A stretch of DNA of 7,421 nt, taken from NCBI GenBank assembly GCA_937911235.1, contig CALDPN010000029.1, forward strand, positions 1-7,421, written 5' to 3'. The DNA comes from an uncultured Bacteroidales bacterium (GTDB taxonomy: Bacteria > Bacteroidota > Bacteroidia > Bacteroidales > Paludibacteraceae). This document shows positions 1 through 4,953 of this stretch, piece by piece (the first letter of the stretch is position 1; each line of letters begins with the position of its first letter). The position numbers and the translations under genes were made by a program. The notes below the pieces were generated by a model that saw nothing but the letters and a program-made list of their open reading frames with translations, made no database searches and had not been told where the DNA came from.

Positions 1-1
1 G

Positions 2-178
2 GATGCCTTGAAGTCGCAGGGGCTTGACGTGATTGCTATCGGCAAGATTGCAGATGTTTTTGCAGGTCGCGGTATCACCCGACACATGGCTACCCACGGA
101 AACCGTGAGGGCATGGAGTGCCTGATGCAGGCGGTCAAGGAGGATTTTTGCGGTCTTTGCTTTGCCAATCTGGTGGAT
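2..178 (+). pseudogene. deoB: Phosphopentomutase (DeoB) fragment, truncated at both ends
   Basis: Phosphopentomutase interconverts ribose-1-P and ribose-5-P (and the deoxy forms) in cytoplasmic nucleoside salvage. The frame is open from base 2, so the gene starts outside the window. The 59 visible residues contain the family motifs GLDVIAIGKI, FAGRGIT, GN-x3-GM and the GLCFANLVD motif. In intact enzymes the last motif is followed by F-D and then the metal-site region with GHRR and TADHGNDP. Here LVD runs straight into W-Y-E-N and the family signal stops. The fragment is 54% G+C (98 of the first 180 bases) against about 30% just downstream. It is therefore either a gene broken by insertion or rearrangement, or an assembly join to another genome. 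The family call is confident; the biological reality of the junction is not. Confidence 0.85.
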
Positions 179-211
179 TGGTATGAAAATATACATAAGG
201 ATGAATGTAAA

Positions 212-421
212 ATGAGTGAATTTGTAGAGATAGGTGATGTTATTCGCTCTTGGGGTTCTAGTAATCATTGCATCATAATATCAGAAATGAATGAAGATAG
301 AGTCGCAAAATGCATTTGGGATGATGGAGAAGTTGGCTCTGTTTATATAGATAACATTACTTTTTATGGGAAAGTATTTAAGGATTTAGTCTTAACTAAA
401 AAGGAGGAAACAGATGTGTAA
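212..421 (+). CDS. Hypothetical phage-type protein, 69 aa
   Basis: I do not recognise a family. The frame is open from the deoB fragment upstream, but ATG 212 is the sensible start. It overlaps, as ATGA, the stop of a 10-codon frame (MKIYIRMNVK, 183-215) that looks like the tail of a lost upstream phage gene. The ribosome site is weak (AAGG at 197-200, 11 nt away), which fits translational coupling. The protein begins MSEFVEIGDVI and is rich in beta-forming residues and acidic positions. It has no signal peptide, membrane segment or metal motif apart from two scattered cysteines. The Gly-Asp-Val opening and later K-x-F resemble the 85-aa protein at 1075, so the two may share a small beta fold; this is only an impression. 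It overlaps the next gene by 8 bases. Confidence 0.6.
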   Translation: MSEFVEIGDVIRSWGSSNHCIIISEMNEDRVAKCIWDDGEVGSVYIDNITFYGKVFKDLVLTKKEETDV

Positions 422-686
422 TAAATGGGAAGAAACTATAAATGAAAACTATTACCCTCTGGAGTTCAAAATTGAAGTTAAAGAGGGAAGTGATATCATT
501 TTATGGAAGACATCAATAGGTGGAGTTAATGTTTCCTGTCAATCAAGTGGAAACTTCGAAGAACAAACAACAGACCCTTATGCTCTCAGTATATGGGAAA
601 AAGAACAATTTCTGCCAATGCTCTACTTTCTAAAAGACCATGAAGAAGAATTACAGGAATATGTTGATAGATTTGGAGGGAAATAG
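414..686 (+). CDS. Hypothetical phage-type protein, 90 aa
   Basis: Unrecognised acidic cytoplasmic protein. The start is well supported by AAGGAGG at 401-407, 6 nt before the ATG, inside the end of the preceding gene. The N-terminal part (residues about 15-50) looks like alternating beta strands (LEFKIEV, DIILWK, GVNVSC). The C-terminal part (about 58-88) looks helical and acidic (WEKEQFLPML, DHEEELQEYVDRF). There is one internal Cys pair candidate but no recognisable catalytic or metal site. The stop codon directly abuts the ATG of the DUF2829-like gene, so the genes are probably translated together. Confidence 0.7.
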   Translation: MCNKWEETINENYYPLEFKIEVKEGSDIILWKTSIGGVNVSCQSSGNFEEQTTDPYALSIWEKEQFLPMLYFLKDHEEELQEYVDRFGGK

Positions 687-866
687 ATGAGATTTGAAAC
701 AGCATTAAAAGCTATGAGAGAGGGGAAGAAAGTTCGTATAAAAGATGAAGATAAAATCTATTCGATTAAAAAAGGTCATCTTCTCTGCTTAACAAATGTA
801 GATATTACAGATGTTAATTTAGATGGTTATGACATTATGTCAGAAGATTGGGAGGTTGTGGAGTGA
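687..866 (+). CDS. Short DUF2829 / Tad2-like protein, 59 aa
   Basis: The N terminus MRFETALKAMREGKKVRIKD and the C terminus SEDWEVVE match the two ends of the DUF2829 family (Pfam PF11195). In that family a helix of the form F-x-x-A-L-x-A-x-x-x-G-K-x-V-R opens the domain and a D-W-E-V strand closes it. The family includes Tad2, a phage protein that sequesters the cyclic ADP-ribose-type signal of the Thoeris defence system. This copy has 59 residues instead of roughly 80-100, and the central segment that carries much of the ligand pocket in Tad2 is replaced by a short KKGHLLCLTNVDITD stretch. Ligand binding therefore cannot be assumed. The start has GGAGGG at 675-680, and the end overlaps the next gene as GTGA. 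Family resemblance is moderately strong; an anti-defence role is inference. Confidence 0.65.
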   Translation: MRFETALKAMREGKKVRIKDEDKIYSIKKGHLLCLTNVDITDVNLDGYDIMSEDWEVVE

Positions 867-1078
867 GTAAAGAACAATTTAAAATTACAAAAACAGGAGT
901 TTATAAAGCGAGAGATGGTAGTAAAGTATATATCACTTGGCTTCAAGATTATAATAATGAAAAAGCTTGGGGCGTCTTTGATGGTGGCGATAATTTTTTT
1001 CATTGGTTTTTTGATGGTGAAGTAATGGCAAATAATCACGATTTAGATATTGTGTCAGAGTGGGAGGAACAAAGATGA
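863..1078 (+). CDS. Small phage protein of the 'RDG...DLD' type, 71 aa
   Basis: GTG 863 is preferred because it overlaps the upstream stop (GTGA) and has GGAGG at 851-855. The TTG at 848 in the same frame would lie inside the upstream gene without its own ribosome site. The protein reads FKITKTGVYKARDGSKVYIT, then G-V-F-D-G-G, an aromatic-rich W-F-F-D-G, and HDLDIVSEWEE at the end. This layout (a Gly-x-Tyr-x-x-R-D-G hairpin, a W..DG repeat, and a terminal D-L-D-x-V) matches, from memory, a common family of uncharacterised small phage proteins, probably all-beta. No catalytic residues are evident. It overlaps the next gene as ATGA. Confidence 0.75.
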   Translation: MSKEQFKITKTGVYKARDGSKVYITWLQDYNNEKAWGVFDGGDNFFHWFFDGEVMANNHDLDIVSEWEEQR

Positions 1079-1332
1079 GTAAATTTACGCCAGAAGTGGG
1101 AGACGTGTTTGAGAATGGGTATGGAAATAAAATTCTAGTAACTAAAGTTTGGGACTTCAATAATGAGAATAGTCACGTTGATTGTGTAGCTCAAACTTGG
1201 CGTTCAGTTCCTTTTTATTTAGAAGTCAGACATATACCATTAAAAGATTTTGAATTTTTAACATACATTGGAAGAAGCGTGAAAGAAAGTAAGGAGTTGT
1301 TTGATGTGGAGAAAGAAGAAAATGGGATATAG
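1075..1332 (+). CDS. Small phage protein ending in 'YIGRS...LFDV', 85 aa
   Basis: ATG 1075 overlaps the previous stop (ATGA) and has GGAGG around 1063-1067. The protein starts FTPEVGDVFENGYGNKILVT and ends F-E-F-L-T-Y-I-G-R-S-V-x5-ELFDVE. Both patterns recur, from memory, in uncharacterised phage early proteins that begin with a G-D-V/I-F beta hairpin and end with a short Y-x-G-x-S...LF tail. I see no metal site and no membrane segment. The last 29 bases overlap the next gene. An alternative GTG upstream at 1060 is in frame but lies inside the previous gene and is less well placed. Confidence 0.75.
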   Translation: MSKFTPEVGDVFENGYGNKILVTKVWDFNNENSHVDCVAQTWRSVPFYLEVRHIPLKDFEFLTYIGRSVKESKELFDVEKEENGI

Positions 1333-1897
1333 AAATTATTTATACATAGCAGATAAAAAGAAATGCAATAAAATTAGAAAAATGTCTAAAAAAGAGCTAT
1401 TAGAATTAACTAATACTGTTTTGGAAGATGAGTTTGATTATCTATCAGACCACGATGTTCTTGATAAAATGGGAGCAGAAGAGGCTTTTGAACTTGGTAA
1501 ATATATTGATTTTTATGACGAAATAAAACCACATTTGCGTAAAATGTTTACTGATAAAGAAGTACACGAGGAATTTAATGCAGAAACCGAGTGTATGCTT
1601 GACAAACCTGAAATATTACAAACTATCGCTACGCTTTACCGCAAAAAAGTTTTGAAATTTTATAAAGATTTAATGCAAGAAAATTCATCTGAAAAATATG
1701 ATACAAGAACTCAGTTAGAACGTATGAAAGCAGAAGTTAGGGCACATATTCACTGGAATGAATATTTAGACCAATTACCTAATAATAAATGGAACATAAA
1801 TCAAGGGTGGCTTTATGAATATGAAATATTTGATATTCTTCATTTAATGAGAGTGTTTAACCCTAAAAAGCAAGTTTTAATATGGCTAGGATATTAA
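1304..1897 (+). CDS. Conserved phage hypothetical protein, 197 aa
   Basis: This is the largest protein in the phage block and has no function I can name. ATG 1304 has AAGGAG at 1291-1296, 7 nt away; a second in-frame ATG at 1322 lacks a site as good. After a basic MWRKKK head comes YRNYLYIADKKKCNKIRKMS, a phrase I recall from uncharacterised phage and bacterial proteins. A mainly helical, highly charged body follows: KKELLELTNTVL, an acidic D-E-F-D-Y segment, a TECMLDKPEILQTIATLYRKK helix near residues 100-122, and a Trp-rich end with N-N-K-W-N-I-N-Q-G-W and PKKQVLIWLGY. It is probably a soluble adaptor or inhibitor; no catalytic motif is visible. The spacing to the next small frame is 11 bases. 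Confidence 0.75.
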   Translation: MWRKKKMGYRNYLYIADKKKCNKIRKMSKKELLELTNTVLEDEFDYLSDHDVLDKMGAEEAFELGKYIDFYDEIKPHLRKMFTDKEVHEEFNAETECMLDKPEILQTIATLYRKKVLKFYKDLMQENSSEKYDTRTQLERMKAEVRAHIHWNEYLDQLPNNKWNINQGWLYEYEIFDILHLMRVFNPKKQVLIWLGY

Positions 1898-1908
1898 GGA
1901 GTTGTTTG

Positions 1909-1998
1909 ATGTCAATAAATAACATTTTTTGCAACCAAAAACGTGAAGAAAATCACACTTTTTGCAAGATAAATATAGAGGAGTTTAATAATGGCTAA
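1909..1998 (+). CDS. Possible 29-aa micro-ORF
   Basis: ATG 1909 has AAGGAG at 1896-1901 with 7-nt spacing. That initiation module (AAGGAGTTGTTTGATGT) is identical to the one used by the 197-aa gene at 1291-1307. The peptide MSINNIFCNQK... has two cysteines (FCNQ, FCKI) and no membrane segment. Its stop overlaps the first codons of the next gene, so it may act as a coupling leader. It could equally be the duplicated 5' end of a lost gene. Too short to judge by composition. Confidence 0.45.
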   Translation: MSINNIFCNQKREENHTFCKINIEEFNNG

Positions 1999-2197
1999 AT
2001 GTAAATGTGGAGGAACATTAAAAAGTATGTATTATCCTATTGCACCTACTGTGATGAGTGGATATAAGTGCATTCTTTTCTGTACTAAATCAAAAGTTGA
2101 AGTTATTGGTGGTGGAGCTTTGTGTACAAAACGTGAAGCCTATCAATTAGCAAAAGAAAAATTAGAAGAACAAGAAAATAAAGTGAGGGTGTGGTGA
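1991..2197 (+). CDS. Small Cys-rich putative zinc-binding protein, 68 aa
   Basis: The start has AGAGGAG at 1977-1983. The N terminus MAKCKCGGTLKS carries a C-x-C-G-G knuckle. Two more cysteines follow (Y-K-C at about residue 27 and F-C at about 31) plus a later A-L-C-T, enough for one zinc ribbon made of C-x-C and C-x3-C halves. A basic/acidic helix (KREAYQLAKEKLEEQENK) ends the protein. Such phage miniproteins often bind a host protein or nucleic acid, but no partner can be inferred here. Its TGA overlaps the next start as TGATG. Confidence 0.7.
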   Translation: MAKCKCGGTLKSMYYPIAPTVMSGYKCILFCTKSKVEVIGGGALCTKREAYQLAKEKLEEQENKVRVW

Positions 2198-2430
2198 TGT
2201 GGCAGAAGATTAAATGCAAACTTGGTTTTCATGATTGGAAACTCGAAGTGGTTAGATGTAATGTTGATGGACCTGAAAGTGTGCTTAGCTATGATGAGCA
2301 AACAAAAAGTATTTATGCAACGGTGGCTATGAACATTGTTTGTGAGCATTGCGGCAAACGCTTAGGAAGTCGAATTGTACAAGCTAGTTATTCCGCTAAA
2401 GAATTAGGTTTGAGGAGAGATAAAAGATGA
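2197..2430 (+). CDS. LGFH/CxxC small zinc-ribbon protein, 77 aa (paralogue 1)
   Basis: ATG 2197 is chosen over GTG 2191/2194 because it forms the TGATG overlap and has GAGGG about 7 nt upstream. The layout is MWQKIKCKLGFHDW at the start (Cys7, Leu-Gly, His12), a 35-residue acidic insert, then IVCEHCGKRLG with a C-x2-C pair, and a basic tail. Cys7/His12 plus C-x2-C is a plausible single-zinc site. The same spacing from Met to Cys7 and His12 recurs at 2427 and 3610, so these are three members of one family inside one operon. Function unknown. The ATGA overlap at 2427-2430 couples it to paralogue 2. Confidence 0.75.
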   Translation: MWQKIKCKLGFHDWKLEVVRCNVDGPESVLSYDEQTKSIYATVAMNIVCEHCGKRLGSRIVQASYSAKELGLRRDKR

Positions 2431-2561
2431 TTAGAAAGCTTTTATGTTGGCTGGGATTCCATCGTTTTGTTGTTAGAACTTTTATATTACCTAATGGTTT
2501 TGGTTCAACTTACAGTCAAAAAAAATTAATATGCAAACACTGTTGGAAGGTAAAGAGATGA
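2427..2561 (+). CDS. LGFH/CxxC small zinc-ribbon protein, 44 aa (paralogue 2)
   Basis: MIRKLLCWLGFHRF opens the protein with Cys7, Leu-Gly and His12. LICKHCWKVKR closes it with a C-x2-C pair at about residues 36 and 39, where paralogue 1 has CEHCGK. It is the compact version of the fold, with a basic C terminus. The first 15 coding bases (ATGATTAGAAAGCTT) are identical to those of the gene at 3610, pointing to duplication or gene conversion. The start has GAGGAGA at 2412-2418. Its stop overlaps the tdk ATG (ATGA, 2558-2561), so Tdk is probably produced by coupled reinitiation. Confidence 0.7.
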   Translation: MIRKLLCWLGFHRFVVRTFILPNGFGSTYSQKKLICKHCWKVKR

Positions 2562-3139
2562 TTAATGCAAAACTAAAATTTTATTATTCAGTGATGAACG
2601 CTGGTAAAACAACACAACTCCTACAAGCTGATAACATCTACAAAAGAAAAGGTTATAAAACACTAATTATTAAACCATCAGTAGATGATAGAGAAGGTGA
2701 GTGTAATGGTTGGGGAACGATTGAGTCAAGATTAATCAAGGAAAACACTCCTTGTCTGTATGTTGATGAAGTTAATCCCGAAGAATTAAGTAAACTAAAT
2801 CCAGATATAATCTTTGTTGACGAAGCTCAGTTCTTTACTAAAAAAGACATTTACAATCTAAGTGAAATTACTGATAAACAAAACATTCCTGTATTGTGTT
2901 ACGGATTAAAAACCGACATTAATGGTAACTTGTTTGAAGGTTCAAAAGCTTTACTTGCTTTAGCTGATGAGATTAAAGAAATAGAGCAAATATGTGATTG
3001 TGGTGAAAAAGCAACAATTCATTTAAGGTATGTTGATAATAAATTGGAAAAAGAGGGTTCATCAGTTGCAATTGAAAAAGGTAAAACAACTTATGAATCA
3101 GTTTGTAGAAAATGTTGGAAAAATAAATTGGAAAAATAA
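2558..3139 (+). CDS. tdk: Thymidine kinase, type II
   Basis: Tdk phosphorylates thymidine with ATP to give dTMP in the cytoplasm, the salvage route into dTTP. The 193 residues are a normal length for the family. The P-loop is at residues 13-19 (MNAGKTT) and D-D-R at 43-45. VDEAQF at 87-92 supplies the Mg2+/catalytic acidic pair (E. coli has DECQF at the same place), and CYGL is at 114-117. The structural zinc ligands are C-x-C at 146/148 and C-x2-C at 183/186 (E. coli has Cys-x2-His at the second pair). Tyr179 precedes the second pair, in the lasso region. ATG 2558 is preferred over the upstream TTG/ATG frame because of GGAAGG at 2545-2550 and the ATGA overlap. Phage-borne tdk typically boosts dTTP supply for replication. 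No residue appears to be missing. Confidence 0.96.
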   Translation: MINAKLKFYYSVMNAGKTTQLLQADNIYKRKGYKTLIIKPSVDDREGECNGWGTIESRLIKENTPCLYVDEVNPEELSKLNPDIIFVDEAQFFTKKDIYNLSEITDKQNIPVLCYGLKTDINGNLFEGSKALLALADEIKEIEQICDCGEKATIHLRYVDNKLEKEGSSVAIEKGKTTYESVCRKCWKNKLEK

Positions 3140-3156
3140 ATTGGAAAGGTAAAGAG

Positions 3157-3613
3157 ATGATTAAATTATTCGGATACAATATTTTAAAAGATTGGGAACT
3201 TAAACAAAGAGAGGAAAAACCATTGGGAAGAATTTAAGAAATATCTCAAGATAAAAAAACTTTGGCATATCGATTATCGCCGGGAAAAGAAACCTAAGTG
3301 TTCCGCTTGTGATGAAGAAAGAAATATAACCATACAAATGCCAGATGGAAGCACAAAGAAAATTCCTTGCTCTTGTAGTCACTCCATAACAATAATGGAA
3401 GTAGCCCCACTTGATAAGGAATTACCCATTATTGCTGTTAACGGGAAAACCATATATATGGCTGATGGTTTTAGTCAATGGAGTATCAATGGCAGAATTA
3501 TATTCAAACAATCAGAACTATATACTACAGAAGAATACTTAGATAGATGTTTCTTTACTTCCGAGAAGTTAGCAAAACAAGCATTGAAAATTATAAAGGA
3601 AGATGAAAAATGA
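3157..3613 (+). pseudogene. Cys-rich phage protein split by a +1 frameshift
   Basis: Translation from ATG 3157 (site GGAAAGG, 7 nt upstream) gives MIKLFGYNILKDWELKQREEK and then stops at 3235. The next frame (+1) is open from 3188 to 3613 with no ATG/GTG/TTG before 3338. It continues naturally as HWEEFKKYLKIKKLWHIDYR, then C-S-A-C-D-E-E-R, M-P-D-G-S and K-I-P-C-S-C. The order basic helix, C-x2-C-D, a [PS]-x-G beta turn and C-S-C is known to me from phage zinc-binding proteins of unknown role. The shift point is the A5 run at 3215-3219: four As would restore one protein of about 151 aa. Either the gene is broken, an indel was introduced by sequencing, or expression needs frameshifting. If only ATG 3338 is used, the product is 91 aa and lacks the first zinc half-site. 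Confidence 0.65.
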
Positions 3614-3759
3614 TTAGAAAGCTTCTATGTCGATTGGGAAAACACGAGTGGATAATTAAGAAATTCACTTATTATCTATTCAACAATCATATGCAGAATG
3701 AATATAAAATAGTTTGTAAATATTGTGGAGTAATAAAAAATGACAGTAACAGAACTTAA
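3610..3759 (+). CDS. LGxH/CxxC small zinc-ribbon protein, 49 aa (paralogue 3)
   Basis: MIRKLLCRLGKHEW at the start keeps Cys7, Leu-Gly and His12 of the family. KIVCKYCGVIKN near the end gives the C-x2-C pair at about residues 36 and 39, exactly as in paralogue 2. The opening 15 bases equal those at 2427. AAAGGAAG lies 7 nt upstream at 3596-3602, and the ATG overlaps the preceding stop (ATGA). It overlaps the next gene by 20 bases. Role unknown; the conserved ligand set argues for a real metal-binding miniprotein. Confidence 0.7.
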   Translation: MIRKLLCRLGKHEWIIKKFTYYLFNNHMQNEYKIVCKYCGVIKNDSNRT

Positions 3760-3898
3760 AGAAAAATTACAGGAAATAGAAAACAATGGGCTTGGTAAAC
3801 TGATTGTCGCATATTACGATGAATCTACTAAAGAAGTTACTGACTGTGATATCTGCTTGTCTATGGACGGCGTCGGACAATATGTGGAGATAAAATAA
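3740..3898 (+). CDS. Small phage protein (MTVTELKEKLQ type), 52 aa
   Basis: The protein opens with an amphipathic helix (MTVTELKEKLQEIENNG), followed by LIVAYYDESTKEVTD and a final YVEIK strand. This helix, V-x-x-Y-D-E strand, V-T-D and V-E-I ending is a very common arrangement among small phage and prophage proteins of unknown function. GGAG at 3727-3730 supports the ATG. It is the last standard-start gene of the coupled run that begins at 212. No terminator directly follows; the next 170 bases hold a CEKC-repeat reading frame and a palindrome. Confidence 0.72.
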   Translation: MTVTELKEKLQEIENNGLGKLIVAYYDESTKEVTDCDICLSMDGVGQYVEIK

Positions 3899-3969
3899 TC
3901 TTATCTTGCGAAAAATGTAAAAATATACCCAGTTTACCTTGCGAAAAATGTAATCTTAATGAAAATTAA
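3895..3969 (+). other. Tandem CEKC-coding stretch without a standard start
   Basis: Two copies of CTTGCGAAAAATGTAA (from about 3905 and 3939) encode S-C-E-K-C-K-N and P-C-E-K-C-N-L-N-E-N before a TAA at 3967-3969. This gives two C-x2-C knuckles, 34 bases apart, enough for a zinc ribbon. The frame is open back to 3850 but contains no ATG, GTG or TTG. GGAG at 3886-3889 precedes ATA/ATC codons. It may be the tail of a decayed gene, or a micropeptide started at a rare codon. Confidence 0.3.
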
Positions 3970-4002
3970 CCTAAATTCTCTTGTTCATAAGTCAAAACAT
4001 TA

Positions 4003-4019
4003 ATGGATAATTTATCCAT
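4003..4019. promoter_or_regulatory. 17-bp perfect palindrome, possible operator
   Basis: ATGGATAA-T-TTATCCAT has 8-bp arms around one central base and no T-tract, so it is not a terminator. It sits 48 bp before the 4067 gene and covers GATAAT (4006-4011), a possible -10 box, with TTGTTC at 3981-3986 as a poorly spaced (19 bp) -35. That placement suits a repressor site controlling a new transcription unit. The binding protein is unknown. Confidence 0.45.
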
Positions 4020-4066
4020 CATATCCTAAAATCTCCTCGTAACATACATAAAAAAGGAGAATTTAA

Positions 4067-4435
4067 ATGAAACAAAATACTGTCAAAAATATATGTAAAG
4101 AACTCGGAATAACTAAAGCCGCATATTATGCTAGAAAAAAAAGAGGTTGGTCAGAACTGGAAGCTAATAATACAACTAAAGTAGGAGCTTGCTATAGATT
4201 GCCAAACGGAACACCAATCTACTCCTATCTCAAATCTATCGGAAAAAAATATTATACGTTCGCTAACCTTCTAAATAAAGGATTTACTGTAGAACAAGCT
4301 CTCAATTTAACCATAAATCCTATTAAAAGAAAACCATTGCTGATGAAAGATAATGTAACACTCAGACAATATTGCTTGAAAAATGGTCTCGATTATTATA
4401 AAGAATGGATGAAAGCTCGTAAAAGACCAAATTAA
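4067..4435 (+). CDS. Putative DNA-binding protein with three HTH-like repeats, 122 aa
   Basis: The start is strong (AAGGAGA 4054-4060, 6 nt spacing). Residues 9-34 (ICKELGITKAAYYARKKRGW then SELEA) look like a small helix-turn-helix unit of the kind 'I-T-x3-Y-x-x-R-x-x-x-G-W-S-x-x-E-A', seen next to or inside phage homing endonucleases and regulators. Two degenerate copies follow at about 53-80 (SYLKSIGKKYYTFANLLNKG then FTVEQAL) and 98-119 (RQYCLKNGLDYYKEWMKARK). The protein is very basic and has no nuclease motif (no HNH or GIY-YIG), so it is more likely a DNA-binding regulator or the DNA-binding remnant of an endonuclease. It has its own upstream region with a palindrome and its own terminator, so it is probably a separate unit from the 212-3898 run. 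Confidence 0.65.
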   Translation: MKQNTVKNICKELGITKAAYYARKKRGWSELEANNTTKVGACYRLPNGTPIYSYLKSIGKKYYTFANLLNKGFTVEQALNLTINPIKRKPLLMKDNVTLRQYCLKNGLDYYKEWMKARKRPN

Positions 4436-4450
4436 ATATTATCTAACCCT

Positions 4451-4478
4451 AAACTGCCTCAAATGAGACAGTTTTTTT
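4451..4478 (+). terminator. Rho-independent terminator
   Basis: AAACTG pairs with CAGTTT. One C/A mismatch separates this from CTC/GAG, with an AAAT loop, and the stem runs into seven Ts (4472-4478). It lies 15 bases after the 4435 stop and closes the plus-strand phage block. Confidence 0.85.
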
Positions 4479-4479
4479 A

Positions 4480-4953
4480 TGCCCCCATTCACCTGTTTGA
4501 GACATTTTCATTCGGCTGTTTGTGGAATACGTTGGAAAAACAACCTGTCAATCCTATTTTATAAAAGATGGAAAAGTTGGCTTTTTGTAAAATGAAATTT
4601 ACAAAAGGAGTTATGGCTAATTTAACAATGAATGGTTAATTGGTCGGAGGAGACTTTTCTCTAAATTACCTGAAACTTGCTACAAAAAATTTTTTCAGGA
4701 AAAGTTTTTTCAGAAAATGGTGGAAAATGCCACCTGACTCAAAAAATTGAAAAGGTCAAAAGTGCTGGGTAAAATAGTGCGTGAGAATAACGCAGATAGG
4801 CTTTGTCTACTCCACCAAAAAAAACCGAATTGGAATCCCCTTCCGTCCACTCCCTTTTACATAATAGGGGCGACTCGTCTATTTCATCCGCTGTTTTTCC
4901 TGCGTTGTTTTTCGATTCTCTTTTTTCGATTCGCAACACTCCAAAAACAAAGC
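4480..4953. other. Gene-free spacer between convergent blocks
   Basis: I find no supportable gene here. Contents: a ribosome-site-like AAAAGGAG followed by ATG 4613, but the frame stops after MANLTMNG; a direct repeat TTTTTTCAG at 4690-4698 and 4705-4713; a small hairpin GGTGG/CCACC around 4719-4734; a possible hairpin CCCT/AGGG around 4851-4868; and a direct repeat TTTTTCGATTC at 4908-4918 and 4922-4932. The stretch 4780-4920 is richer in G+C than its surroundings. Long frames on both strands here lack ribosome sites and read as low-complexity K/F/S-rich sequence. Confidence 0.6.

Noticed and set aside
8..421. One 137-aa protein joining the deoB fragment and the following gene
   Set aside because: DeoB similarity ends at LVD, composition changes abruptly, and ATG 212 overlaps a separate stop; the fused frame is fortuitous.
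827..1160. Minus-strand frames opposite the 863 and 1075 genes
   Set aside because: They are antisense shadows of well-supported coupled plus-strand genes and have no ribosome site.
2143..3382. Minus-strand frames opposite the 2197, tdk and 3157 genes
   Set aside because: They are shadows; tdk motifs prove the plus-strand reading.
4820..4860. tRNA-like or tmRNA-like 3' end (GAATCCCC...TCCGTCC, CTCCACCA)
   Set aside because: The T-loop is wrong (TTGGAAT instead of TTCRAAT), the T-stem cannot pair, and no anticodon arm or matching acceptor strand is found upstream.
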